Notes: generated from the sequence alone by a model not told the origin. A stretch of 42,357 bases of DNA from Paludibacteraceae bacterium (GCA_905233935.1 CAJOFU010000004.1:1-42357), one strand, 5' to 3'; positions 16,948 through 26,311 are shown, counted from the first letter of the stretch. Numbers and translations are program-made.

Positions 16948-18957
16948 TTGATACTCTGTGTAGCCGAGAAACCGTCCGCCGGACGAGATATAGCCAAAGT
17001 GCTGGGTGCAAACACCCGGCACGATGGTTATTTGGAAGGCAACGGCTATTGCGTCACGTGGACGTTTGGTCACCTCTGTGCCCTCTATGATCCGCACGAG
17101 TATAACGAGCAGTGGAAAGGCTGGAATATGTCTGCCCTGCCGATGATACCCGAGCGGTTCAGCATCAAGGTCAGCGGCGACGAAGGCGTGCAGAAACAGT
17201 TCAACGTCATCAAGCAACTCATCTCCCAAGCCACAGAGGTCATCAACTGCGGTGACCCAGGTCAGGAGGGTGAACTCATCCAACGTTGGGTGTATCAGCA
17301 GGCAGGTTGCAAAGTGCCTGTCAAACGATTGTGGACTTCATCGCTCACCGAGGAAGCTATCCGCGAAGCCTTCAAGCAACTCAAGGATCAGTCTGCTTAC
17401 CAGCACCTCTACGAAGCCGGACTGATGCGTGCCATCGGAGATTGGCTGCTCGGCATGAACGCCTCGCGCGCATATACATTAAAATACGCGCGTGGGGTAG
17501 GTAAGGACCGCAACATCCTTTCCATCGGTCGAGTGCAAACCCCGACACTTGCCCTGATCGTCAAGCGCCAGCAAGAGATCGAACGTTTCGTTCCGCGCAC
17601 CTACTACGAACTCAAGACGCTCTACCGTGACACTTTGTTCAGTTACGTTCAGAGCAATCAGCAATCAGTGGTCAGCAGTCAGCCGTCAGCAGTCAGCGAT
17701 CAGCAATCAGAAAACAGCGATGACCTCAAGGGCTTTGCTACCCTCGAAGAGGCGCAGGCTGTGATCGACGCCATCAAGGATCAACCGCTCACTATCACCT
17801 CGGTTGAGAAGAAAAAAGGCACGGAGTTTGCTCCGCGGCTCTTCGACCTCACCTCGCTACAAGTAGAGTGTAACAAGTCGTACGGCTACACAGCCGACCA
17901 GACACTCAAACTCATTCAGTCGCTCTACGAGAAACACGTCACCACTTACCCGCGTGTGGATACCACCTACCTGAGCGAAGATATCTATGCCCACGTGCCC
18001 AAGACCCTCGATGGCATCAAGGACTTCTTCCCCGAAGTGCAACCCCTGCTCGGACTCAAAGCCGATGGCAAGAAAGGCGAAGGCTCGCTGCCGAAGTCCA
18101 AGAAAGTGTTTGATAACAAGAAAGTTACCGACCACCACGCTATCATCCCCACCGGTCAACGCCCTGACAATCTTACCGATCAGGAGAAGAAAGTGTTCCG
18201 CAAGATAGCCCTGCGTTTCATTGCAGCCTTCTATCCCGATTGCCAGGTCAGCAACACCACAGTATTCGCCAATCTTGGCGAATATGACTTCAAGGTCACC
18301 GGTCGTCAGGTTCTTGTTCCGGGTTGGCGTGCCATCTTCGCTAAAGATACGCAATCTACGGAACCTACGGATAATACGGAAACTACGCAAACTGCGCAAA
18401 CAACGCTCCCTGACTTCGTCAAGGGCGAGCAAGGTCCTCACGAGCCGCAACTCAAGGAGAAGACAACCACCCCGCCGAAGTCTTACACCGAAGCCACTCT
18501 GCTTCGTGCCATGGAAACCGCCGGCAAGACGGTCGAAGACGAAGATCTGCGCGACGCAATGAAAGAGAACGGTATCGGTCGCCCTTCTACCCGTGCTGCC
18601 ATCATCGAGAAACTTTTCCAACGCAAGTACATCGAGCGCCAGGGCAAAGCTGTTCACGCCACGGCGCTTGGCATCGACCTCATAGCCAAGATCATCTCGC
18701 CTCTGCTTATGTCCGCCGAACTTACCGGCCGTTGGGAGAAAAAGATGCGCATGATTGAACGTGGCGAATATGAAGCGCGCGACTTCCTCGCCGAGCTCAA
18801 ACAGATGACTACCGAAGTCGTACGCGAAGTCAAAGCCGACCAAGCCGGTGCACCTTGCCCCCTGTGCAAACAAGGTCGTATCATCCGCGGACGTACCCGC
18901 TACGGCTGCTCACGCTGGCGCGAGGGCTGCACCTACGCCGCACCGTTCACCCTATAG
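16948..18957 (+). CDS. topB: DNA topoisomerase III
   Basis: The 669-residue type IA topoisomerase relaxes negative supercoils and resolves recombination intermediates. Translation most likely starts at the TTG at 16948: it encodes the first residue of the conserved MILCVAEKPS start, and an in-frame stop lies 15 bases upstream with no ATG between. The TOPRIM domain (1-140) includes CGDPGQEGE. The active-site Tyr is in TTYPRVDTTYLS (about residue 334). A single zinc-finger-like C-terminus (CPLCKQG, GCSRW) follows. Residues about 236-254 (NQQSVVSSQPSAVSDQQS) come from a seven-base DNA repeat, and about 469-486 are a Thr/Gln-rich second insert. Both look like additions in loops. It lies 36 bases after the last GH13 gene and 29 before recF. 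Confidence 0.95.
   Translation: MILCVAEKPSAGRDIAKVLGANTRHDGYLEGNGYCVTWTFGHLCALYDPHEYNEQWKGWNMSALPMIPERFSIKVSGDEGVQKQFNVIKQLISQATEVINCGDPGQEGELIQRWVYQQAGCKVPVKRLWTSSLTEEAIREAFKQLKDQSAYQHLYEAGLMRAIGDWLLGMNASRAYTLKYARGVGKDRNILSIGRVQTPTLALIVKRQQEIERFVPRTYYELKTLYRDTLFSYVQSNQQSVVSSQPSAVSDQQSENSDDLKGFATLEEAQAVIDAIKDQPLTITSVEKKKGTEFAPRLFDLTSLQVECNKSYGYTADQTLKLIQSLYEKHVTTYPRVDTTYLSEDIYAHVPKTLDGIKDFFPEVQPLLGLKADGKKGEGSLPKSKKVFDNKKVTDHHAIIPTGQRPDNLTDQEKKVFRKIALRFIAAFYPDCQVSNTTVFANLGEYDFKVTGRQVLVPGWRAIFAKDTQSTEPTDNTETTQTAQTTLPDFVKGEQGPHEPQLKEKTTTPPKSYTEATLLRAMETAGKTVEDEDLRDAMKENGIGRPSTRAAIIEKLFQRKYIERQGKAVHATALGIDLIAKIISPLLMSAELTGRWEKKMRMIERGEYEARDFLAELKQMTTEVVREVKADQAGAPCPLCKQGRIIRGRTRYGCSRWREGCTYAAPFTL
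17655..17710. repeat. Heptanucleotide repeat inside topB
   Basis: About eight units of TCAGCNN (TCAGCAA, TCAGTGG, TCAGCAG, TCAGCCG, TCAGCGA) in tandem. Seven bases times three gives a seven-residue period in the protein, and the frame stays open. Confidence 0.92.
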
Positions 18958-18958
18958 T

Positions 18959-18978
18959 ATCAGCCATTAATGGCTGAT
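18959..18978. repeat. 20-bp palindrome between topB and recF
   Basis: ATCAGCCATTAATGGCTGAT, a perfect palindrome, begins one base after the topB stop and ends eight bases before the recF ATG. Its arms ATCAGCCA/TGGCTGAT match those of the copies inside recF and thrS. Confidence 0.92.
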
Positions 18979-18986
18979 TTCAAGTT

Positions 18987-20120
18987 ATGCTACTAACCGA
19001 ACTCAACATACTGAACTTCAAGAACATCCGCGAGGCGAGTCTAACCTTCGCCGACAAACTCAACTGTTTCGTCGGGCAGAACGGTCAAGGCAAAACCAAC
19101 CTCCTGGATGCCATCTACTATCTGAGTTTCACCAAATCCGCCTTCAACCCCATTGACTCCCAAAACATCTGTCACGACACCGACTTCGCCATGATACAAG
19201 GTCAGTATCAGCCAAGTTTGGCTGATTCCGAGCCGGTGCAGGTGACATGTTCCATCAAGCGCGGACAAAAGAAACAATTCCGCTATGGCAAGAAGGAGTA
19301 CCAGCGCATGCTCGATCACATCGGACGTATTCCTTTGGTGATGGTTTCGCCCGAGGACAACCAGCTCATTGCCGAAGGCAGCGACGAGCGCCGGAGGTTT
19401 TTGGATATCATCATCGGTCAGACCGACCGCGCCTACCTCGAGCATCTTAGCCTCTACAACGCCCTCGTCAAGCAGCGCAACGCCCTACTCAAGCAATATG
19501 GTGAACAATCAGCCATCAGCAATCAGCCGTCAGACGATCTCTTCGAAGTCCTCGAGATGCAGATGATTCCGCATGCCGAGTATATCTTCGCTCGCCGTAA
19601 AACTTTCGTTGAGGCATTCGTGCCGATCTTTGCTGATCTGTACAAAACAATAGCCGAAGTAGAAGAACTACCTCGGCTCACATACCGTTCCCAACTCTTT
19701 GATCGCGAACTCGGCGAATCCCTGCATCGCACGCGCCAGCGCGATCTTATTCTCGGCTGGACGTCACAAGGTATTCACAAAGACGAACTCGAAATGCAAC
19801 TCGGCGATTACCCTCTGCGCCTTGTCGGCAGCCAAGGGCAACAAAAGACTTACCTCATCGCCCTGAAATTAGCGCAGGCGTTGTACTTGAGCATGGATCA
19901 GCCAAGTTTGGCTGATAATCGCCCCATTCTCTTATTGGATGATATATTCGACAAACTCGATGCCTCGCGCGTAGCGCGTATCATTGAATTGGTACGCAGC
20001 GAACGTTTCGGGCAGATATTCCTCACCGACACCGACCGCCAGCACCTCACCGACATCGTCAAACCTTTCGGATCAAGCAAAGTGTTCTATGTCAGCGGCG
20101 GAGATTTCCGTGCCGGATAA
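18987..20120 (+). CDS. recF: DNA replication and repair protein RecF
   Basis: The 377-residue SMC-like ATPase loads RecA at single-strand gaps. Walker A is GQNGQGKT (30-37), the signature region is LVGSQGQQKTYLIALKLAQ (about 275-293) and Walker B is ILLLDDIFDKLD (about 312-323). The gene holds three repeat insertions: palindromes encoding QPSLAD at residues 75-80 and 305-310, and a heptamer stretch encoding QSAISNQPS (about 174-182). All lie in places where RecF proteins vary in length. The last 48 bases overlap the end of the convergent response-regulator gene. topB is immediately upstream and probably cotranscribed. Confidence 0.95.
   Translation: MLLTELNILNFKNIREASLTFADKLNCFVGQNGQGKTNLLDAIYYLSFTKSAFNPIDSQNICHDTDFAMIQGQYQPSLADSEPVQVTCSIKRGQKKQFRYGKKEYQRMLDHIGRIPLVMVSPEDNQLIAEGSDERRRFLDIIIGQTDRAYLEHLSLYNALVKQRNALLKQYGEQSAISNQPSDDLFEVLEMQMIPHAEYIFARRKTFVEAFVPIFADLYKTIAEVEELPRLTYRSQLFDRELGESLHRTRQRDLILGWTSQGIHKDELEMQLGDYPLRLVGSQGQQKTYLIALKLAQALYLSMDQPSLADNRPILLLDDIFDKLDASRVARIIELVRSERFGQIFLTDTDRQHLTDIVKPFGSSKVFYVSGGDFRAG
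19207..19226. repeat. 20-bp palindrome, first copy inside recF
   Basis: ATCAGCCAAGTTTGGCTGAT: nine-base arms around GT. In the recF frame it reads (xAT) CAG CCA AGT TTG GCT GAT, that is Q-P-S-L-A-D. Confidence 0.95.
19505..19533. repeat. Heptanucleotide repeat inside recF
   Basis: Four units of the AATCAGC type (AATCAGC, CATCAGC, AATCAGC, CGTCAGA). They share the words ATCAGC/TCAGCC with the palindromes in the same gene and with the topB repeat. Confidence 0.85.
19897..19916. repeat. 20-bp palindrome, second copy inside recF
   Basis: Identical in all 20 bases to the copy at 19207, with the same orientation of the central GT and the same reading frame, again giving QPSLAD. It lies just before the Walker B strand. 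Confidence 0.95.
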
Positions 20121-21254
20121 GATGATCAGTCGCTCCACTACGTTCCTCAGTTCACGTATGTTCCCCGGCCAGTGACGTTTCTGTAGCGCCGCTATGGCAT
20201 CTTTGGCGAACGTCTTTACCGCCCAGCCTTGCTCCTCGCATATCTGCTGCGTAAAGAACTCAACCAACTCAGGTATATCTTCTTTGCGCTCATCCAGCGC
20301 AGGCACATGAATAGGTATCACATTCAACCGGTGGAACAAATCCTCGCGGAACGTTCCCTTTTCGATCTCTTTGTGTAGATCCTTGTTCGTGGCGGCAATC
20401 ACGCGCACATTTACTTGTATGGCTTTGTCGCTGCCCACGCGCGTAACCTCGCCTTCTTGCAGTGCACGCAGCACTTTCGTCTGCGCTGCCAGACTCATGT
20501 CGCCTATCTCGTCAAGGAACAATGTTCCGCCGTTCGCCTGCTCGAACTTACCCGCTCTGTCTTTCACCGCACCGGTAAACGAGCCTTTTGTATGTCCGAA
20601 CAGCTCGCTTTCTATGAGTTCTGACGGTATTGCTGCGCAGTTACAGGTCACCAGTGGCATCTCGGCACGGTTGCTCTGCTCGAATATCATCCGCGCCACA
20701 ACCTCCTTACCCGTACCGTTCTCGCCCGTAATCAACACACGTGCCTCAGTCGGAGCAACCTTCGCTATCATCTCCCGCACACCTTCTATCGCCTTGCTCG
20801 TACCGATCATCTGGTACTTGCTGTTCACTTTCTTCTTCAGAGCCGTCGCTTCGTTGCGTAGGGTTGTTGCCTCATGACGCAGTTGCTTGCTGTCAATGCC
20901 GTGACGGGTGGTCACCAGCAGACGGTTCAGATCCAGCGGCTTCTCTAAAAAGTCGTACGCACCCTGCTTGATGCACTCCACAGCGGTTTCGATGTTCCCG
21001 TGTCCGCTGATCATCACCACCGGCACGTCGGCACACGGACTTTCCGGTTGCTTCAACGCAGCCAACAATTCCGTGCCGTCCATCTGCGGCATCTTCACGT
21101 CGCTATAGATCAGATCGTAGTTGCCCACCTGCGCCATTTCCACTCCTTGGACACCGTTTTCTGCCACGTCAACTTTGTAACCTTCGAACTCAAGAGTCTC
21201 TTTCAGGATATTTCTTATCGCTCTTTCGTCGTCAATAACTAAGATTTTTGCCAT
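20073..21254 (-). CDS. NtrC-family sigma-54 response regulator without visible DNA-binding domain
   Basis: The 393-residue protein has a receiver domain (1-120) with acidic pocket Asp8/Asp9 and phospho-acceptor Asp52 in YSDVKMPQMDG. A short coiled linker (about 125-145) follows, then a sigma-54 AAA+ domain (about 148-385). Walker A is GENGTGK (177-183), the sigma-54-contacting loop is GSFTGA (224-229, a GAFTGA variant) and Walker B is GGTLFLDEIGD (242-252). The chain stops at EISAADIEHFA, where relatives usually continue with a Fis-type helix-turn-helix of about 50 residues. It may activate sigma-54 promoters from solution, or have lost DNA binding. No histidine kinase gene is adjacent. Its end overlaps recF by 48 bases on the opposite strand. 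Confidence 0.92.
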   Translation of the reverse strand: MAKILVIDDERAIRNILKETLEFEGYKVDVAENGVQGVEMAQVGNYDLIYSDVKMPQMDGTELLAALKQPESPCADVPVVMISGHGNIETAVECIKQGAYDFLEKPLDLNRLLVTTRHGIDSKQLRHEATTLRNEATALKKKVNSKYQMIGTSKAIEGVREMIAKVAPTEARVLITGENGTGKEVVARMIFEQSNRAEMPLVTCNCAAIPSELIESELFGHTKGSFTGAVKDRAGKFEQANGGTLFLDEIGDMSLAAQTKVLRALQEGEVTRVGSDKAIQVNVRVIAATNKDLHKEIEKGTFREDLFHRLNVIPIHVPALDERKEDIPELVEFFTQQICEEQGWAVKTFAKDAIAALQKRHWPGNIRELRNVVERLIILSGTEISAADIEHFA

Positions 21255-21293
21255 ATTCAGTTAAAAAATGAAGATTTTTATCAAAAAACGCAA

Positions 21294-21325
21294 CAAAGTT
21301 ACAAAAAAATTTTGAAATATGCAAA
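21294..21325 (-). promoter_or_regulatory. Promoter of the response regulator
   Basis: On the minus strand TTTGCA (21325-21320) precedes TAACTTTG (21301-21294), with 20 bases between TTTG and TAAC. It interlocks with the plus-strand promoter at 21310-21341. Confidence 0.8.
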
Positions 21326-21341
21326 AAAAGTTGTACCTTTG
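21310..21341 (+). promoter_or_regulatory. Promoter of the OB-fold repeat protein gene
   Basis: TTTTG (21310-21314) and TACCTTTG (21334-21341) are spaced by 19 bases. The leader to ATG 21462 is about 115 nt. The same DNA carries the opposing response-regulator promoter. Confidence 0.75.
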
Positions 21342-21461
21342 TACCGGCTTTTGGTGTGACGCAGGTAATCTATCACCTCGTCATTGCAAAACCGAACTTA
21401 AGTTACACACGTAACACGATTAGTTAACATTTATATTCAATCTTTATTAACCCAAAGAATC

Positions 21462-23396
21462 ATGAAAAAACTTTTATCCCTTGCAGCAGTATTACTTGCT
21501 GCTGTAACAATTAATGCACAGGAGCCTATATCTATGACCTGTGCAGAGGCAGCACAAGCTGCTTTGAGCGTGTCTAAGAATAATGAGCTGTACAACAACG
21601 GCGCACTTTATTCTGTTCAAGGTTTTGTAACCGAAATTGCTTATGAATGGGCTAGTGGCTCAATGAGTTTCTGGATGGCTGATGAAGCAAATGGTGGTAG
21701 AGTTCTTGAGGCTTACAAGTGCGCTATTGCTAATAAAGAAGATGCGGTTCGTATTGGAGATCAGGTTAAAGTAACAGGCAACCTGACAAAATACAACACA
21801 ACTCCTGAGTTTGCTCAAGGCTGCACCGTTGAAATGATTAAGCGTGCTGAGGTTTTGCCGGTGGATACGATAACCGTTTCCCAGGCACTCCAACGCATCA
21901 AGGACGGTAAACTGCAGCCATGTGCAGTAAAAGGTAAAGTTATAGAACCGTTCATCAATACGAAAGCTGGTAACGCAGTTTGCTATTGGATGGCTGATGT
22001 TGAAAATCCCAACGACTCTATTCAGGCATTTAAAATGAATGGTGCTGACGATCAGAAATATAGTTCATTGTCCGATCTTGAGTTCTTGGCTGGTGATGTT
22101 ATCCTTGTGTATGCAAAGGCATTAGCAAATTATCATGATAATGGTAAGAATGTAGATATCCCTGAGATCAACGGTGGCTATTACATTCGCACTATCAGCA
22201 GTGACAAGCCCAGTGAGAAACTCGATTGGACGGATGGCTTAGCAGTCTTCTTTGAAGACCACTGGCAGCTGGAAATCTCTAAGGGTGATAAGAACGTTCT
22301 CCTCCTCCAGTTCAGTAGCGACAAAGAGACGACCATTGGTGGTCACCATGATTTGGCTCCGGGGTCAACTATCAAAGTCAACGGCTCGGAAGTTGATATT
22401 ACAAGCGGTTTCGTAAAACTGACATTTAAGGAGCTCTCTACTGAAGGCTACAATGTATATACTACACAAGTTTCCGCTATCACTGACGAAAAGGTTTATG
22501 TCATCGCTAATGATCTTGAGTTCATGGCTGTACGAGATGACTATGAGACTGAAATCGACCTCGTTGACGACCGTCCTTTCCAACCGACCGAGGACAATCA
22601 GGAAGTTACTTGCGAGCAGGCTCGTTCCTACACACTCTCTCTCGCCGATAAACAAACCAGCGAATGGCGTCTCGTTGTTCACGGCTTTGTTACCGACCTC
22701 TTCACAGATGGCGAATCGTTCTGGATGGCTGACACGAAGAACGGTGGCAAGGTTATCGAAGCCTACAAGTTCAGCAGCCTGGCTCCTGCAACCAAAGCCC
22801 TTGCCAAGGGTGCGGAAGTTATCGTTACCGGTAAGGTACAGAACTATGGCGGCACACCGGAAATCAAGAACGGTAAGGTTCAAATCATCTCCGGCGGTGT
22901 GGATGTTGAGGCTATACCCGTTAGCGTAGCCGAAGCTCTCGCAGCTGCTAAAGCACTTGATAAGAGCAAAACATCTACCGAAGTATATGCTATCTCAGGA
23001 TTTATCGCATCTATTGAAACCGAATACAGCGAGAAGTACGGTAATCTCTCATTCAAGATGAGCGATCAGGAGCAGGATGACGAGGCAGAGTTCATCGCAT
23101 ACAACGTAGCTTGTGACGCCTCGTTGGCTGAACTGCTTGTTCCAGGAACGAAAGTAATTGTTACCGCAAGGGTTACCCATTTCCACCAAGATGCTAAGCC
23201 GGCTACCGACACCGAAGAGGCTAAACCCGAGCGCGATCTCTACGAGACTGCTGCAGGTGGTGTAGTCGTTCTCTATGGTACTGGCGTTGAGAATATCACC
23301 ATTGATGCTAATATCTCGAAGTTCATCTACGAGGGACAACTCTATATCATCAACGGCAACGTAATCTACAACGTACAAGGACAACGCGTTAAGTAA
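21462..23396 (+). CDS. Secreted protein with four OB-fold-like repeats and sorting-like tail
   Basis: The 644-residue protein has a signal peptide (residues 1-19). Four repeats follow the pattern 'Ala-rich helix, YxVxGFVTxI, SFWMAD, AYK, GDxVxVTGxL' seen in OB-fold domains of secreted Bacteroidota proteins: about 22-130, 135-245, 383-485 and 490-605. Between the second and third lies a different beta domain (about 250-375). The C-terminus has the common tail (YEGQLYIINGN, YNVQGQRVK). Such OB-like modules are often annotated as nucleic-acid-binding, but binding is unproven for secreted versions. The gene is monocistronic, with its own promoter and a strong terminator. The function is unknown. 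Confidence 0.8.
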   Translation: MKKLLSLAAVLLAAVTINAQEPISMTCAEAAQAALSVSKNNELYNNGALYSVQGFVTEIAYEWASGSMSFWMADEANGGRVLEAYKCAIANKEDAVRIGDQVKVTGNLTKYNTTPEFAQGCTVEMIKRAEVLPVDTITVSQALQRIKDGKLQPCAVKGKVIEPFINTKAGNAVCYWMADVENPNDSIQAFKMNGADDQKYSSLSDLEFLAGDVILVYAKALANYHDNGKNVDIPEINGGYYIRTISSDKPSEKLDWTDGLAVFFEDHWQLEISKGDKNVLLLQFSSDKETTIGGHHDLAPGSTIKVNGSEVDITSGFVKLTFKELSTEGYNVYTTQVSAITDEKVYVIANDLEFMAVRDDYETEIDLVDDRPFQPTEDNQEVTCEQARSYTLSLADKQTSEWRLVVHGFVTDLFTDGESFWMADTKNGGKVIEAYKFSSLAPATKALAKGAEVIVTGKVQNYGGTPEIKNGKVQIISGGVDVEAIPVSVAEALAAAKALDKSKTSTEVYAISGFIASIETEYSEKYGNLSFKMSDQEQDDEAEFIAYNVACDASLAELLVPGTKVIVTARVTHFHQDAKPATDTEEAKPERDLYETAAGGVVVLYGTGVENITIDANISKFIYEGQLYIINGNVIYNVQGQRVK

Positions 23397-23419
23397 GTCA
23401 ACTTGTACAATATAAAAAG

Positions 23420-23445
23420 AAGCTGCCTCCGGGCAGCTTTTTTTT
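23420..23445 (+). terminator. Terminator of the OB-fold protein gene
   Basis: AAGCTGCC-TCCG-GGCAGCTT: an eight-pair perfect stem with a stable tetraloop, followed by eight T. Confidence 0.95.
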
Positions 23446-23454
23446 CGTAAATTA

Positions 23455-23486
23455 TTTGCATATTCCAAAACTTTTTCGTATCTTTG
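23455..23486 (+). promoter_or_regulatory. Promoter of the tlpA-like gene
   Basis: TTTGCA begins at 23455 and TATCTTTG lies at 23479-23486, with 20 bases between. The start codon follows at 23506. Confidence 0.85.
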
Positions 23487-23505
23487 TACGTTAAATTCAA
23501 TTCGT

Positions 23506-24264
23506 ATGAAACGCATCTATTACATCCTTTGCCTCGCTATGCTTGTTACAGCATGCAAGCGAGAAGACAAATCCGCCGAACTCATTGCGGAGTATCAGGC
23601 ACTAAACGAACGTGTATCGGAAGAGTTCCAACAGGCAGAATCCCCTCAGCAAGCTGATTCGATACTCAAAGTGTTCATCAACGAGGCATTCGCCTTGCAG
23701 CAGGCTCAACCCGAGTCCGAAGCTGCGTACGTTATACTCAGTGATCTGTTTTACGTGCTCAGTATGGAGCAGAAGGAACAGGCATTCTCCATTCTGAACC
23801 CCGACAGCCTTGAGGCACACGAACTCCAGCGTGCCTACGACGCCTTCCAAGCCGAGAAGAAGACTGCCGTCGGACTCCGCTTTACCGACTTCAACGCCCT
23901 CACTCAGGATCAAAACGAAGTAGCACTCAGCGACTTCGTCGGCAAATCCGACTTCCTGATCGTGGATTTCTGGGCAAGTTGGTGCGGTCCTTGCCGTCGC
24001 TCGATGCCAGCCCTCAAAGAACTGCTCTTGAAACATAGCGACCGCCTCGCTATCGTCGGCGTATCGGTTGACGAGAGCGAAGAGTCGTGGATCCAAGCAT
24101 TCGAAGCACTCGAGCTCACATGGCCGCAAATACGCGATGCAAAAGAAGAGGGATCCAAAGCCTATGGCATAACCGCTATCCCTCACACCGTGCTCATCAG
24201 CCGCGACGGTACGATCCTCGCCCACAACCCCTCGCACGCAGAAATCGAAGAGTTACTCAAGTAA
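23506..24264 (+). CDS. TlpA/ResA-like thioredoxin lipoprotein
   Basis: The 252-residue protein begins with a lipoprotein signal ending in LVTAC (lipidated Cys17). A helical region (20-120), often seen in Bacteroidota TlpA relatives, follows. The thioredoxin fold begins at about 125 with FLIVDFWASWCGPCRRSMP; the CxxC lies around residue 160-163. The cis-proline is in ITAIPHTVLI. TlpA-type proteins reduce disulfides of exported proteins on the periplasmic face. The gene has its own promoter and lies 77 bases before thrS, which has no clear promoter and may be cotranscribed. Confidence 0.88.
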   Translation: MKRIYYILCLAMLVTACKREDKSAELIAEYQALNERVSEEFQQAESPQQADSILKVFINEAFALQQAQPESEAAYVILSDLFYVLSMEQKEQAFSILNPDSLEAHELQRAYDAFQAEKKTAVGLRFTDFNALTQDQNEVALSDFVGKSDFLIVDFWASWCGPCRRSMPALKELLLKHSDRLAIVGVSVDESEESWIQAFEALELTWPQIRDAKEEGSKAYGITAIPHTVLISRDGTILAHNPSHAEIEELLK

Positions 24265-24305
24265 TCACAACACACTACATATTTCGCCTTGGCAGGCAGT
24301 TGTGA
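24265..24305 (+). other. Possible stem in the tlpA-thrS spacer
   Basis: TCACAAC (24265-24271, directly after the tlpA stop) pairs with GTTGTGA (24299-24305); GGCA/TGCC pairings compete. No T-box or terminator is recognised. The stem may influence thrS expression. Confidence 0.3.
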
Positions 24306-24341
24306 GCGTGCCGGGCATAAACATTTGTACGTTTATATAAT

Positions 24342-26303
24342 ATGGTAAAAATCACTTTCCCCGACAATTCTGTTCGGGAGTTTGAAAGCGGCGTGACGCC
24401 GCTGCAAGTAGCAGAGAGTATCAGCTCGCGTCTCGCACAGGACATTCTCTGCGCAAGCATCAAATCTGCAGCTGACGACGAGTGGACTATCGTTGAGCTC
24501 AATCAGCCAATTTTGGCTGATTCGTTCATCCGTCTGCACAAATGGGACGATCCCGAGGCAAAACACGCCTTCTGGCACACTTCCTCCCATCTCATGGCGG
24601 AAGCCCTCCAAGAGCTCTATCCCGGCATCCAGTTCGGCATCGGCCCGGCTATCGAGAACGGATTCTACTACGATGTTCTCCCTGCCGAAGGCCAGGTAAT
24701 CAAGGAGAGCGACTTCCCCGCTATTGAAGCGAAGATCGCTGAACTCCGCGCCAAGAAGGAGCAACTTGTCAAGCGTCAGATAACCAAAGCCGACGCACTC
24801 AAATCCTTCGGCGACAAAGGTCAGTCCTACAAGTGCGAGCTCATCAGCGAACTCGAAGACGGGCACATCTCGACCTATACCCAGGGCAACTTCACTGACC
24901 TGTGCAAAGGTCCGCACCTGCTTTCCACCGAGCCTATCAAGGCATTCAAGGTGCTCAGCTGTGCTGCGGCTTACTGGCGCGGTGATGCTTCTCGCCCGAT
25001 GATGACCCGTATCTACGGTATCTCTTTCCCCAAGAAATCCATGCTTGACGAGTATCTGGCGCTCCTCGAGGAAGCCAAGAAACGCGATCACCGCAAGATC
25101 GGCAAGGAGATGGAACTCTTCATGTTCTCTGACATGATCGGCAAAGGTCTGCCGGTTTGGTTGCCGAAAGGTACTGCCCTGCGTCTGCGTCTCGAGGATT
25201 TCCTCAAGCGTATTCAGAAGCGCTATGGCTACCAGCAGGTTATTACCCCGCATATCGGTTCCAAGCAACTCTACGTCACTTCCGGTCACTGGGATCATTA
25301 CGGCAAGGATTCTTTCCAGCCTATCACTACGCCCGAGGAAGGCGAGGTGTATATGCTCAAGCCGATGAACTGCCCGCACCACTGTATGATCTTCCGCAAC
25401 CAACCGCGTTCCTACAAAGAACTGCCTTTCCGCTGCGCTGAGTTCGGTACAGTCTATCGTTACGAGCAGTCAGGTGAGCTCCACGGCCTCACGCGTGTAC
25501 GTTCCTTTACCCAGGACGACGCTCATATCTTCTGCCGTCCCGACCAGGTTAAGGACGAGTTCATCCGCGTAATGGAGATCATCGAAATCATCTTCAAGGC
25601 ACTCAACTTCCAGAACTTCGAAGCACAGATCTCTCTCCGCGATCCGAAGAATACCACCAAGTACGTCGGCTCTGACGAGGTGTGGGAGAAAGCCGAACAA
25701 GCCATCATCGAGGCTTGTAAGGAGAAGAATCTCCCCGCACGCGTAGAGTACGGCGAGGCTGCGTTCTACGGTCCGAAACTTGATTTCATGGTCAAGGATG
25801 CTATCGGTCGCCGCTGGCAACTCGGTACGATCCAGGTGGATTACAACCTGCCCGAGCGCTTCGAACTCGAATATGTTGGCGAGGACAACCAGAAACATCG
25901 TCCCGTAATGATTCACCGCGCACCATTCGGCTCAATGGAGCGTTTCGTAGCGGTGCTCATCGAGCACACTGCCGGCAAGTTCCCGCTCTGGCTCACGCCC
26001 GACCAGTGTATTGTGCTGCCGATCTCCGAGAAGAGCAATGCGTATGCGCATAAGGTACAGGAGATCCTCGAAGCCCAAGAGATCCGCACCCTTGTTGACG
26101 ACCGCAACGAGAAGCTCGGACGTAAGATCCGCGACAACGAGATCCGTCACATCCCGTTCATGCTCGTCGTGGGCGAGAAGGAAGCCGAACAAGGTCTTGT
26201 CAGCGTACGCGTACAGGGAGCTGAGGACAAAGGTCAGATGACCATCCAGGAGTTCGCCGACCTCGTCAAATCGACCGTAGCCGCACAAATGGCTGCTTAT
26301 TAA
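24342..26303 (+). CDS. thrS: Threonine--tRNA ligase
   Basis: The 653-residue class II synthetase has a TGS domain (1-62) and an editing domain with HTSSH (His79, His83) and CAAAYWRGD. The catalytic core has motif 1 in the [18 protein letters not shown] region and motif 2 in [16 protein letters not shown]. The zinc-binding Cys lies in MNCPHHC. Motif 3 is in [18 protein letters not shown], and an anticodon-binding domain follows (about 550-645). Residues 54-60 (NQPILAD) are encoded by a 20-bp palindrome placed between the TGS and editing domains. The length otherwise fits the family. A bidirectional terminator follows. Confidence 0.98.
   Translation: MVKITFPDNSVREFESGVTPLQVAESISSRLAQDILCASIKSAADDEWTIVELNQPILADSFIRLHKWDDPEAKHAFWHTSSHLMAEALQELYPGIQFGIGPAIENGFYYDVLPAEGQVIKESDFPAIEAKIAELRAKKEQLVKRQITKADALKSFGDKGQSYKCELISELEDGHISTYTQGNFTDLCKGPHLLSTEPIKAFKVLSCAAAYWRGDASRPMMTRIYGISFPKKSMLDEYLALLEEAKKRDHRKIGKEMELFMFSDMIGKGLPVWLPKGTALRLRLEDFLKRIQKRYGYQQVITPHIGSKQLYVTSGHWDHYGKDSFQPITTPEEGEVYMLKPMNCPHHCMIFRNQPRSYKELPFRCAEFGTVYRYEQSGELHGLTRVRSFTQDDAHIFCRPDQVKDEFIRVMEIIEIIFKALNFQNFEAQISLRDPKNTTKYVGSDEVWEKAEQAIIEACKEKNLPARVEYGEAAFYGPKLDFMVKDAIGRRWQLGTIQVDYNLPERFELEYVGEDNQKHRPVMIHRAPFGSMERFVAVLIEHTAGKFPLWLTPDQCIVLPISEKSNAYAHKVQEILEAQEIRTLVDDRNEKLGRKIRDNEIRHIPFMLVVGEKEAEQGLVSVRVQGAEDKGQMTIQEFADLVKSTVAAQMAAY
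24502..24521. repeat. 20-bp palindrome inside thrS
   Basis: ATCAGCCAATTTTGGCTGAT differs from the recF copies by one central base. It is read in the same frame, giving Q-P-I-L-A-D. Confidence 0.95.
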
Positions 26304-26311
26304 TAGCACAA

